Part shown: positions 33,345 to 46,213 of the stretch, piece after piece
How the letters are laid out: every line of letters begins with the position of its first letter
How positions within the stretch are numbered: the first letter of the stretch is position 1
The notes under the pieces: model-generated
Told to the model about the DNA's origin: nothing
Seen by the model: the letters and a program-made list of their open reading frames with translations, nothing else
Databases searched by the model: none
Position numbers and translations under genes: made by a program
DNA from: Perca fluviatilis
Taxonomy: Eukaryota; Chordata; Actinopteri; Perciformes; Percidae
Length of the DNA: 64,000 nt
Assembly: GCF_010015445.1 (NCBI RefSeq)
Contig: NC_053133.1
Coordinates: 2,840,764 to 2,904,763, forward strand
Direction: 5' to 3'

Positions 33345-33870
33345 GTTAGTAAACATGGTGATAGACACTTTTTAAAACTTCAGACAGAGCAAGGCTAGCT
33401 GTTTCCTCTGCTTCCTATTTTAATGCTAATTAAGGCTAAAAAAAAATCCTAACTCCAACTCCATGAATCCAGCAATAGTATAGTATTTTTGGAAATATGC
33501 TTATTAGTTGTTGTTTTTTTGCCCAGAGTTAGATGAAACGAAGCAATCAATAGGCCTATCCTTCTCATATCTGTCCAATCTGAAGCTAGAGCTAGCAAGT
33601 GGTTAGCTTAGCTTTACAAACGGGTAAACAGTTATCCTGGCTCATTTCTAAACAAAGTTTCCTACAAGCACCTCTAAAGCTCGCTAATTAACATGTTATA
33701 TCTTTGTCTTTGCTTCCATCCCATGTTTCATTCTTAATGCTAAGCTAAGCTAACTGGCTGCTAGCTGTAGCTTTTATATTTACTGTACAAACATACATGA
33801 GTGTGGTATTGATCTTCTCCTGTCACTCTCATTTTGAGTATATTCCAAAATGTTGAACTATTCCTTTGAC
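33345..33870. repeat. Dispersed palindromic fish repeat, copy C
   Basis: tttttggaaatatgcttatt (left) and tattccaaaatgttgaacta, ttcctttga (right) are the outer inverted ends. Inner modules are gcaagtggttagcttagctt and atgctaagctaagctaactg. An extra partial half lies at 33345-33440. Confidence 0.7.
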
Positions 33871-33924
33871 ATGGTCCCTTTGAAAAAATCCGCCGAGGTT
33901 GACATGCTGATTCCTCACATGACC

Positions 33925-33939
33925 ACACACACACACACA

Positions 33940-33977
<38 letters not shown>
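33925..33977. repeat. (AC)n microsatellite
   Basis: About 26 AC units with one ATAC interruption. Confidence 0.95.
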
Positions 33978-36530
<2,553 letters not shown>

Positions 36531-36552
36531 CAACAGGGTATTATACTATAAC

Positions 36553-36569
36553 TATATATACATGTGTGT

Positions 36570-36635
<66 letters not shown>
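36553..36635. repeat. Compound (TA)n(TG)n microsatellite
   Basis: TA-rich run to about 36604 followed by TG run to 36635. Confidence 0.9.
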
Positions 36636-36972
36636 CTGTGTTTATAAGTATATGTGAGGATACAATATAGGGACACAAATGTACAGTATATTATGTGTGT
36701 GTATGACAATATGTCCAATGTATGTATGTCTTGTATGCTTTTCATGTGAGACATAAACATGTGCAGGCTTTGAAAACAACTCCCTTCTGGGACAAGAAAG
36801 ATCATCTATGTAAGTAATACATCAAATCTCGCCTGAGGTGGTTCTGTATTTTGGTGGTGCAAACTCCCAAACAAATTTGCAATAAATTCAATTATTATAA
36901 CCAACTGACACAGGCTTTTGGTTGTAATACAGGGAACTAAATTGCCCACTATTAAATAAAATACTTTCAATT

Positions 36973-37112
36973 ATGGATGCTCAGATCCGATGTACTGGAT
37001 AGGTATCAACGTCGATGTTGGTCTTATTAAGGAGCTTGGGTATTAGCTGTGACATAATCGGTTTATAATCAGAATCAGTAGGAGAGGAAAAGTTTGATGG
37101 GTGCATCCCTAA
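36973..37112. mobile_element. Degenerate hAT MITE (tagggatgcacc type)
   Basis: The left end tatggatgctcagatccgat and the right end gggtgcatcccta are inverted. No duplication could be read. Confidence 0.4.
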
Positions 37113-37599
37113 TGGGCTCATCACTCATACAAATCCAGTCATCAATACAGAATAACATAACAACGGCAGAGGCCATTTATCCTGCATAGAGAGTATTTTT
37201 TACTTGTGATACTTGTATTCTGTACTTTCTAAAAGGGATACTCAGGTAAATTAGTATTGCACTCCCATAAAGTTGGGGGACTTTTGAGCAACAGAAAAAA
37301 TAGTTTGTAAAACCGGTGGAGTGCCCCTTCAATTTCAAATTCAAATGCAGTACGTTTACCTTTAATGAATTATTACATAGTGGAACTGAAATAAAGGAAC
37401 TGGCGTAATGTGTGAGTAGGTGTCTGTGTGTTTGCCCGGTGCTACGGCAACGTTACATCATTGTTACTAAACCTTTATTTTTTTTTTTTTAAAGATTATT
37501 TTATTTTAAAGATACTTTTCCTTTTATTTTTTGAAAGTGGATAGATATGAAAGGGGGCCAAAATGACCCATTTACCAGAGCGCTTGGATGTTTCTGACG

Positions 37600-38034
37600 T
37601 CCTCTCAGCTGTGTGACAGTGACAGCGCTGTGTTGTTCTGCTACAGGTTACTACGCGGCCGCTCATTGGCTGCGTTGACCGAGCCGAGCAAAGTAGGTCC
37701 CCGGAATTTTACGAGCCGTACCATTTCTGTCTACACGGGGTTTCACAGGAAATAGTGACTGCAGGATGAAGCTTCCTCACCCTTTTGAAACACACATTGT
37801 TCACTATTAACACCTACTTGACGTCCATGTGACTCTATTTATTATTTTGGTACGCATAAGCTGAGTAAGGCAAATTGATTAATAACTCTGTCATATTTGT
37901 TCCACCCGCCGGATCAAGTTGACGGTTTGGCTCAAAATGGCTGGAGAGAAACAGTTATGAGGATCGACGGTCTTTACGAAAAAATGAGCCTGTCGTAGCT
38001 TGAAGGCGCTTCCTCCACATATCTGGGGACCCAG
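37600..38034 (+). promoter_or_regulatory. Candidate promoter and untranslated exon 1 of a plus-strand gene divergent from zeb1
   Basis: This stretch is GC- and CpG-richer than its surroundings and free of repeats. It carries an inverted CCAAT box (ATTGG, 37665-37669), a CRE-like tgacgtcc, and caaaatggctgg, a YY1-like site of the kind placed just after TATA-less starts. It ends ctggggacccag|gtgaga, a strong splice donor with exon end 38034. Only short upstream ATG frames occur (one is 7 codons), so the exon would be 5' UTR. In human, ZNF438 is the divergent upstream neighbour of ZEB1 and begins with non-coding exons, so znf438 is a possible owner. No coding exon was found to prove it. Confidence 0.4.
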
Positions 38035-38271
38035 GTGAGACATGTTTAAAGTTAATCCAACATTTACGCCCAGCCCGCCGCTGCGAGAGAGCGAAAACGA
38101 AGCCGAACAGGGCTCGTTTGCAACGTTAGCACGGTAGCATTTACATGCAGCAGTTAAGGACCTCTCAGAGCCTAACAGAATGAATAGCAGCTTGGAACTG
38201 AAATAACAGTCTTCACCAGGGGTTTACGTGGAAGTGCACGTGCAGCAAACAGCGGAGAGATATCGAAGGTG

Positions 38272-38478
<207 letters not shown>

Positions 38479-38569
38479 GCTAATGCAGAGCGGGCCTGCG
38501 GCTAACCCTGCAGCTGTGCATCGAAGAAGTACGTCATCAGGCTAGGATTCCCTGCAGTGAGCTCTTTAC

Positions 38570-38592
38570 CATAGACTGTATAACAGTCTATG
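38570..38592. repeat. Perfect 10-bp-arm hairpin
   Basis: catagactgt, loop ata, acagtctatg. Confidence 0.95.
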
Positions 38593-38971
38593 CTCTGCAC
38601 ACAGACACCAACGATCTGAGAGATGTGCTAACAGACATTGCACTGACTTGCATTGTGCTGTAAACAAGCTCACTACTGTCCTTAACTCTCCTCCTGAATG
38701 TCAGCAGTGCTGGACGTGCACCTGTAGGCCTATGCTGTGTAGACCTGAACCTCAGAGGAGGGAGTCTGGAAGTTTGGTTTATTTTTTAATAGGCATTGTG
38801 TGCTGTAGAGCTGTAACAATTCCAAATGTTGCTGTGCAATTACTTGTCTCAGAAATAATTGCGATTAACAATATAATTGTCTCTTTCAGTCACATTTCAA
38901 ATTATTTATTTATTACTTTTTGTATTCATTCAAATTAAAGCTTTGAATGAATTCCAGGATACATCTTTTGA

Positions 38972-39513
38972 ATATATTCAATTCAATTTTATTTATAGTA
39001 TCAAATCATAACAAGAGTTATCTCGAGACACTTTACAGATAGAGTAGGTCTAGACCACACTATAATTTACAAAGCCCCAACAATTCTAATAATTCCCCCA
39101 AGAGCAAGCAGTGGCGAGGAAAAGCTCCCTATTAGGAAGAAACCTCGACAGACCCAGGCTCTTGGTAGGTGGTGTCTGACGGTGCCGGTTGGGGGTGTGA
39201 TGAACAGTGGCAATAATAGTCACATTAAATTTAATGGAACAGTGACTTCAAATGGTAGTCGTAGTAGTTCATGTCATATCAGGGCGCTGCAGGGCGTTAC
39301 AGGATGTAGCGTGGCACAGCAGAGCAGGGATGGTTGTAGCAGGAAGTAGCAGGCTTCAGCAGGATGTAGCAGGACATTGCAGGGCACCGCAGAGCTTAGC
39401 AGGGTGTAGCAGGGAGTGCAGCAGGACCACGGCGACAGCTGCAACCAAGATCTTGGTGCCATCGTACTCCAAGAAAATATGCTGGGTGAAAAAACATAAG
39501 GACTCCGGGGAGT
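38972..39513 (-). mobile_element. LINE-tail-like dispersed repeat with GCAGG satellite, minus orientation
   Basis: The left 140 bp (attcaattcaattttattta, tctcgagacactttacagat, taggtctagaccacac) is the complement of 18963-19086. It then continues through gaggaaaagctccctattag, gaagaaacctcgacagaccc and a region of degenerate 10-bp gtagcaggat-like units (39283-39424). This is a longer copy of the same family. Confidence 0.7.
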
Positions 39514-39514
39514 A

Positions 39515-39518
<4 letters not shown>

Positions 39519-39553
<35 letters not shown>
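39519..39553. repeat. (TA)n microsatellite
   Basis: About 17 pure TA units next to the LINE-tail repeat. Confidence 0.95.
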
Positions 39554-39557
<4 letters not shown>

Positions 39558-39927
39558 ACTGTTATGTGACCCAGATAATGTAATAGCAGCCTATGAATTA
39601 AACAACACCCCTTTATTGCCTAACTATATCCCCACTTGTCATTTTTGTTGCTATGAACGTGTTTAGGGTCAAGTACAAACAACCAACAATTGAAATAATA
39701 ATAAATTATAATAAAACAGTCCGACCAATAATCAGTTATATAATTACAGTTTGGCATATCTAAACAATATCACCATTACCAGTCGTACGGCTTAAGACCT
39801 TAGCTAATGTTGGCAATTAATTGTGGTCAAACAAAGAAACTGCCATTACGTAAAAGAAATTGACATAGATACAAAATAAACATAGTTATAATCAGTATTA
39901 GGTTAATTCAAACTATTTGGTTGCTGT

Positions 39928-40278
39928 TAGGGCTGGGCAATATATTCATATTATATCGATGATCGTGATATGAGGCTAGATATCATCTTAGATTGTAGTG
40001 TGACAAGTGTTATCTTTTCCTGGTTTTAAAGGCTACATGACAGTAAAGTGATGTCATTATCTGAACTTATCAGACTGTTCTAGCTGTTCTATGTTTGCCT
40101 TTACCAACTTAAGTCTTTTATATCCACATTACTGACCACTACTTCTCAAAAATCTCATTGTGTAAATTATTGTGAAAGCGCCACTTCTCAACCCGACAAT
40201 ATCGGCGCAATATCGACATCGAGGTATTTGGTCGAAAAATATCGTAATGTTTGAATTTCTCCATATTGCCCAGCTGTA
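39928..40278 (+). mobile_element. hAT MITE, ggctgggc family, copy 1
   Basis: Ends tagggctgggcaatata and atattgcccagctgta. The flanks gttgctgt / gttgctct match at 7 of 8 positions. The internal ccacattactgaccactact and aaagtgatgtcatt segments are shared with copies 2 and 3. Confidence 0.85.
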
Positions 40279-40436
40279 GTTGCTCTGGATATAATAATAA
40301 ACTCTAAATGCAGTTAATAACCTGTTGCCCAGTTAGAGCAAGAATGTAAATAAGCAAACACATGATTCTGTTGAAACAGAAGACATACTACAGTTATACT
40401 TGACAGGCTTATCTTATTGCACTTTAATGGGAGTGT

Positions 40437-40681
40437 GCCTATGTTCCCACAGCCCTGTGTTCCCACATTTGTAAGATTTCTTTTCCAAAATTAGGCCCTA
40501 TGTTCCCATGTTTGCTTTTTCATAAATTTGTATCAGATTTTGCCCCCTTTCTCCCAATTTGGTAGCCAATTATACCCAACCTATCATCCAGTAGCAATGG
40601 ACTACAGATGGAATGTAACCCTAACCCTAACATAGGGGCTAATTTTAAGAAAATCTTAGAAATGTGGGAACATAGGGCTGA
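40437..40681. mobile_element. Inverted-repeat MITE with cctatgttcccac ends
   Basis: Left arm cagccctgtgttcccacatt, tgtaagattt (40450-40479) and right arm aaaatcttagaaatgtggga, acatagggctg (40650-40680) are about 90% complementary. An isolated ccctaaccctaac lies inside (40618-40630). Confidence 0.65.
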
Positions 40682-41113
40682 CCCCCTTTGTATAATTCAA
40701 ATTACAACTAAATTCAAGCAGATGGGGCCCAACGTTTGGGTCAAATGATGAAATAAATTGCCTACCGCAGCTTTAAGAAACAGTACCAGGAGAGAGAAGT
40801 TACAATTGGTTTTTGATGCATGGAGAAAAGTTGTCTTTCTGTGTTTCCTAATAGATTCTGGCACTTCTCCACAGGGAGGTCAAAGGTTAGCGGCAGCTTC
40901 AGGACAGCTCGCCTGGAGGGAGTTTTTGTGTTGTCGTTGAAATGTTGCTGACATGTTGCTTTTTTAGCTGATTGAACCCGGTGTGCTCCACATGAGCTAA
41001 CTGCACAAGTTCCTTGGTATACTTTTCAGGCCCACTGTTACATACTAGGAAAAGCTCTGAGAGCATGATTTACTCTGGCTTTTTACATTTGGAGTATTTT
41101 GGAGTGATCTGGT

Positions 41114-41165
41114 CTAGGGATCGACCGATACTGGTTTTTCAAGGCCGATACCGATCAAATTAAGA
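41114..41165 (+). mobile_element. hAT MITE left-end fragment
   Basis: tagggatcgaccgatactgg, tttttcaaggccgataccga. No matching right end was found. Confidence 0.5.
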
Positions 41166-41384
41166 TTTGGAATGTGGAAGATGGAATGTTACAAACTCAT
41201 ACACAAAACTTAGTTTTAATTCTTTAAGCAATTACTTAATAAATGAGAAACTTTCACCATAATCCCCAGTAACAGAAAGTCAGATAGTTGTGGGGGGGCA
41301 TTAAGTCAGACTCAGTGGGGAGTGAAACCAAAGCAGAGGGTCAGACACAGAGCTGTAGCAGAGCCAAAGTTTTTTAATCCATTC

Positions 41385-41721
41385 ACTTTATCGGTTATCA
41401 GGCAAATAAAACGCTGATTTTGGATATCGTAATATCGTGATATGACATAAGTGGTGTCTTTTCCTGGTTTTAAAGGCTGCATTACAGTAAAGTGATGTCA
41501 TTTTCTGAACTTCCCAGACTGTTGTAACTTTTCTGTTATTTACCTTTACCCACTTAGTCATTATATCCACATTACTGACCACTACTTATCAAAAATCTCA
41601 TTGTGTAAATATTTTGTGAAAGCACCAATAGTCAACCCTACAATATCATCTCTGTATCGATATCGAGATATTTGGTCAAAAATATCGTGATATTTGATTT
41701 TCTCCATATCGCCCAGCCCTA
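41385..41721 (+). mobile_element. hAT MITE, ggctgggc family, copy 2 (left end lost)
   Basis: From ggatatcgtaatatcgtgat to tccatatcgcccagccct plus A it follows copies 1 and 3. The first 40 or so bases including the left terminus are replaced. Confidence 0.8.
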
Positions 41722-42299
41722 CTTTAGAGCATGATTTCATTGGCTTTTTTACATTTGGAGTACTTTGGAGTGATGTCGTCCCAGTGAACAGGCTGTGCGA
41801 CTGCCAGTCTGAGACCATTCATGGTCCCTGAAGTGTCTGACCTAAGATCAGGGTGAACGTTTAGATTAAACACCTCCTAAGTTGTTAAAAATGAGGAATG
41901 TGATCCGCTGGGGTGAAATGAAGATTCCGGATGAAGGAGAAAATTCCCCTCCAGTTTAATGGAACTGGCAATCTCTCTAACTGGGGCGTACCGAGTGTTC
42001 TTGGTTTTTCTTTTCCAGATACAACAGTTAATTATTTTACTATCTGCACCAGCTCAGTTTATGTCACAGAAAAAGCCACCGTAAAATGTCAGCAAACCCC
42101 AGATATCTTGGGTCTTTATGCAGGAAAAGTTGACTGGAGAAAAAAAAAGTTTTCTTTTTAACAATGGTTTCAGTTTTGCAGTTAACACCAACTCGGAACT
42201 GGCAGGTTCCTAGAACAAACACAGTTTCTTGGGGCGGGTTTTGTGTGAGTCAGACTGTGACAAACTCATGGTAGGGCAACATTATTAGGACCTGTAGAG

Positions 42300-42505
42300 A
42301 GAAAAATGCTTTCACTGTTGCATTTTTTTTTTTTTTTTTGTAGAAAAACTGCTGTATCAGCAATATTAGTGCCGATGATGGAAAGCAGGTCACACCACAT
42401 CACACAAATCAGAAAACACTCTTTCGCATTTGGTACAACTTTCACACTCATACCAGAAACTCCCACGACACAGCCAACACCTGCTCCATGCCGCCTCTTG
42501 ATTAT
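42300..42505. other. Unique sequence with a poly-T run
   Basis: A T17 run lies at about 42324-42340. No gene recognised here or back to about 41780. Confidence 0.4.
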
Positions 42506-42527
42506 CATAGTTTAACACAGTTGACAC

Positions 42528-42641
42528 TAGAGATGGCCTGATACCATTTTTTGCTTCCCGATACCGATTCCGATACCTGAACTTGCGTATCGGCCGATAC
42601 CGAGTACCGATCCGATACCAGTGTGTATCAGAACATCTCTA
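42528..42641. mobile_element. 114-bp hAT MITE with exact 8-bp target duplication
   Basis: tagagatg and catctcta ends are bracketed by gttgacac on both sides (42520-42527 and 42642-42649). The core is mostly gataccg / cggtatc words. Same family as 21467-21538 and 48370-49808. Confidence 0.9.
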
Positions 42642-42649
42642 GTTGACAC

Positions 42650-43487
42650 TTAGGCTGAATCCCATTTCTCTGTTTTCCCCTTCCCCTTCGTCTTCAAAAC
42701 CGAGTGGAAAGGCTCTGGGTGAAAACATAACCCTATGAAATGTGACACCGCTTGGTTAGGGTTACGTCATCATACATACTGAGGTCTGTTTGCAATAAAT
42801 ATTTTTATACACACTGCACGGTGTGTTGTATATCTGTTTGAGTTATCACTGTTTTGAATGTCATTGATGTTCAGAAACACTTTCTTTGTTAACAAAAATC
42901 TGTCTTTATTGCCCAATAAAGTAAACATAACAGGCAAAAACATTATATAAAAATATATTATATTACAGAACCATTATCAACTATTAGAACCATAACTTGC
43001 ATGTCACACACATAAAAAAGGCACTCAAATGTCTAAAACTCAAAAAAGACACACAAGACCCCAAACAAACCAATAAACTAGAGCTATTCTGAAATTCCAG
43101 ACCCCAGTCTGATGCCTGTTGGCCAGTAACCTTTCCCTCCAACCCCATTGCTTTCATTAGTGTCCTGTATCATAACCAACAACAATGTACAGGTACATGA
43201 ACAGGAATGAATTACACATGATTACAATAATACAGTACCAATACAATAATGATTGGCTACAACATGAACGCAGGAACTTCTGTCTGTTTTCAGCCTGAAA
43301 GTGGATCAGCTGCTGGGTTTCCTCCAGCGTCCCTGTGTGATACAGGACGGTAAATGTAAAGCACGTAACAATGTCTCCAAAGCAAGTAGTGCTATGCACT
43401 GATATCAAACGCTGCTAATGGAGTTTAGTTAACACTGTAGACATGCATGGAATCCATTCAAGCCAGAGAAAAGCAAATCAGCAATGT
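42650..43487. other. Unique sequence, no gene recognised
   Basis: Only short open frames and no transposon termini were recognised. Confidence 0.4.
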
Positions 43488-43883
43488 AATGTTAGTAGGG
43501 CTGCAGCTATCGATTCTTTTTGTAATCGATTAATCTAGCACTTTATCGATCGATTAATCGGTCGGTAATTTTTTGCTAGGGGAAAAAGCAACATTTTCGG
43601 AAAAAAGCAACATTTGTATTGCCTACATTGCTTACAATATCATCTCTCAAAAAACTAAACATTAAGTGCATTTAAGTGCCATATTACATTGTTTTTAAAG
43701 ATTTTTTTGTCAAATGATATCAACCTCAAACTAAGGCATACATTAAACATACACAGACATTACATTAAGTTGTGCAACTTAACTTTCAGAACTACAAGTT
43801 TCAACCTGAGACTGATCTGTATACAGTAGGCCTATATGTAAATATTAGTTATACTCAACCTATTTTCATTTATATATTTGATT

Positions 43884-43888
<5 letters not shown>

Positions 43889-43948
<60 letters not shown>
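43889..43948. repeat. (AT)n microsatellite inside a hAT element
   Basis: About 30 pure AT units. Confidence 0.97.
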
Positions 43949-43950
<2 letters not shown>

Positions 43951-44079
43951 CGCTTCGTGGAATGGAGGATTAAGTTAGACTCAAATATTTCTGTTGAGAT
44001 GCTAAAGCACTGACGTCGTGCTATTATTGTGGTAAGCTAGTTTGATTTTGCAGTAGACATACTGTACAGAGTTTTAGTT

Positions 44080-44298
44080 TTAATTCCGTTTGAACTGATT
44101 CCAAACTTTGGACACTTTCTGTCGTTTTCTCCAGCCTTTCTCTTCTCTTAGCCCCTCGCTATTTACGCTCTGGCATGTGTCGCCAGCAGCAGACTGAGCA
44201 GCGTCTGTGTGACAGTAATAATGCTCCGTGCGGAAACACCGCGCGTCAGCGATACAACGTTGGTAACATTGATTTAACGAAGCTTCAAGGCAAGTCAT
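44080..44298 (-). pseudogene. hAT transposase N-terminal remnant (BED start)
   Basis: The frame ends KGWRKRQKVSKVWNQFKRN. A basic stretch followed by SKVWxxF is how BED zinc fingers of hAT transposases begin. No Cys-x2-Cys/His pairs follow, so the finger and the catalytic RNase H-like domain are missing. Confidence 0.5.
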
Positions 44299-44960
44299 TT
44301 TGCATCGAGGATTTTTTGTAATCGAATTATTCGAGTTATTCGAGGAATCGTTTCAGCCCTAAATGTTAGCGTTAGCATAGCAAACTAGCGATTTTCAAAA
44401 ATGTTTCAATTAATAACATGGTTTTCAAATATATATGCACAGGACTGTGTAGAGCACAAAACCAGACTGTCGGAAGTTTTAAATCAATTCTTTAAGCCGA
44501 AAATACCTACGTTTATGGGACTCTCTGGTTGATCTGGCTGCCATTGTTGCCGGTTGCGCAGTGTATTCTGGGTACCCCTTAGTTTCAACAAAGCTTGGGA
44601 CTTTGCTTGGTTTTTTATCCTTATCCCTTCCCCTTAGCCACACCCCTCAAACAAAACGAGATTTGGGATAGTCCTTACTCTGACGTGAATGCGTAAAACT
44701 AAGGGGAAGGGGTAAGACAGAGAAATGAGATTCAGCCTTAGCCTACTTTCCCTCCAGCACACGCTCCAGTCTGATTGTGGTTGTCGTCATCAGTCAGTGC
44801 GTTTACATGTAGTCTAAAAAAAAAAAATTATTATATTTGGGTTAAGGCAATACCCCAATTTCTCAAACGCCATGCAGCACCTTACCCTGGTTAAAATCTA
44901 AGTTCTCATCAACAGAGGTAGAGAACTCCTTCAGTAACCGGGGGATTCCTGCATGTATAC

Positions 44961-45330
44961 CTTAAAGGTGCTGCAGGTTGTATTGCGAAGATCCAGGACT
45001 TAGCCAAAAAATGTGAACATGGACAACTTCTCAGTCCCTCCCTCCTTTCCGCTAAATCCCAAAACGGTCTCCTAAGCCCCTCCCCCCACAAGGGAGAATG
45101 AATGTGTGTGCATGAGCAGTGATTGACACAGTTAGACACAAGTGGAGGGACTGAGGAGCCCCCGCTTCGGCCGCCAGCTAACGTTAATGTTAGCTAGGGC
45201 TAACAAAGTTAGCCTGCTAATTCTACCCAACACTGGTTAGATATAATAAACACTCTGCTTTCCTACGCTGTGACAAGAGTGTGTAAATGAAATTAAGTTG
45301 TTGAATTTGACTAATTTAGTGGTTGGCCGT
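44961..45330 (+). repeat. TTAA|AGGTGC-type repeat and CGTTAGC repeat copy 2
   Basis: Begins TTAA then aggtgctgcaggttg. It continues aagatccaggacttagccaa, tggacaacttctcagtccct, then acgttaatgttagctagg and the modules shared with 20705-20990. The right terminus is not seen. Confidence 0.55.
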
Positions 45331-45575
45331 TGTAATTTTGACCAGGTCAACCGAAAGAAAAAGACAGTTGTACATTGGCAGAGCGCCACCTACTGTAGCG
45401 GAGGTAGAGTTACTCCTGTCATTCTCCCCATTCTTCCCCGCTCATGTATACGGGGAGAACTGGCATAACCTGGTTACTGCTGTGCATGTAAACTCACTGT
45501 GTGGGGAGTCCCGCTTTCGGTTTGTCGTGATTAATTGGCTCATAAAAACATCATGTAAACTTCCAAAAAGCTTAA

Positions 45576-46213
45576 AGGGCCAGTTCACTTGGTTTTATTG
45601 GTCCAGGTTTTGTAGATATCTGTCACTGAGACTTCTGCCTCCAGCAAAACTGGACACATGATCGCAACATTTGTAAAATGCATGGCAACAGCCCTGGTTC
45701 CTGGTAACTTTAGGTAATCCACACAACATGCTGTCTACTTTCTACCATAGAAATAGGCCCTAGGAAAACTAAAGCTGAAAGAAAGAAAATTAATCGGCAA
45801 CTATTTTGATAATCGATAAATAGGCCTACTACATTTTTTTTTTTTTTAAAAGCCAAAATGTGATAGTTCCAGGTTCTGAAATGTGAGAATTTGCTATACT
45901 TCTTAGTCTGATTATTATGGTAAATTGAATATTTGGGGATTTGGACTGTTGTTAGGAGAAAATAAGATATTTGAATATGTCCCCTATTGTTCTGGAGTAT
46001 TGTGATAGGTATTTGTCACTGGTTTCTGATATTCTGATCAGACCAAATAATAACTGGCACGTTAATCGATTACAAAAATGGTCGTTAGTTGCATCCCTAA
46101 TGATAACGGTTGGTATAATTTTTTTTTAAATCTAGTCAAATAAACATATCTACATACACCACTAAAGCAAAGTGGCAAAATATGTTTTTTCTTAATTTGG
46201 GTGAACTGACCCT
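45576..46213. mobile_element. TTAA-type element split by a hAT MITE
   Basis: Left end TTAA|agggccagttcacttgg (TTAA 45572-45575) and right end gggtgaactgaccct|TTTA are inverted (agggycagttcac). The segment 45780-46100 inside belongs to another element. Confidence 0.7.
45780..46100. mobile_element. hAT MITE (attaatcggcaac family) nested in a TTAA element
   Basis: ttaatcggcaactattttga and cgttagttgcatcccta are the typical ends; the left terminus is eroded. The host reads on either side. Confidence 0.6.

Larger units (their letters stand above)
41061..41776. repeat. Pair of 50-bp direct repeats bounding two hAT pieces
   Basis: gagcatgatttactctggct...ggagtgatct (41061-41110) recurs as gagcatgatttcattggctt...ggagtgatgt (41727-41776), roughly 88% identical by eye. 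The interval holds a tagggatcgaccgatac hAT end (41114) and hAT copy 2, so a local duplication or an insertion-associated duplication is implied. Confidence 0.7.
43496..44361 (-). mobile_element. hAT element with exact 8-bp target duplication and BED remnant
   Basis: Ends tagggctgcagctatcgat and cgtttcagcccta, flanked by aatgttag on both sides (43488-43495 and 44362-44369). 866 bp, with an (AT)n array at 43889-43948 and a minus-strand open frame that looks like the start of a hAT transposase. Confidence 0.88.

Noticed and set aside
40618..40630. Telomere-like ccctaaccctaac
   Set aside because: Only two units, inside an inverted-repeat MITE; too short for an interstitial telomere.
40758..40940. 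Open frame with ttctccacag acceptor-like site
   Set aside because: No convincing donor or protein similarity; could be a 5' UTR exon but evidence is too thin.
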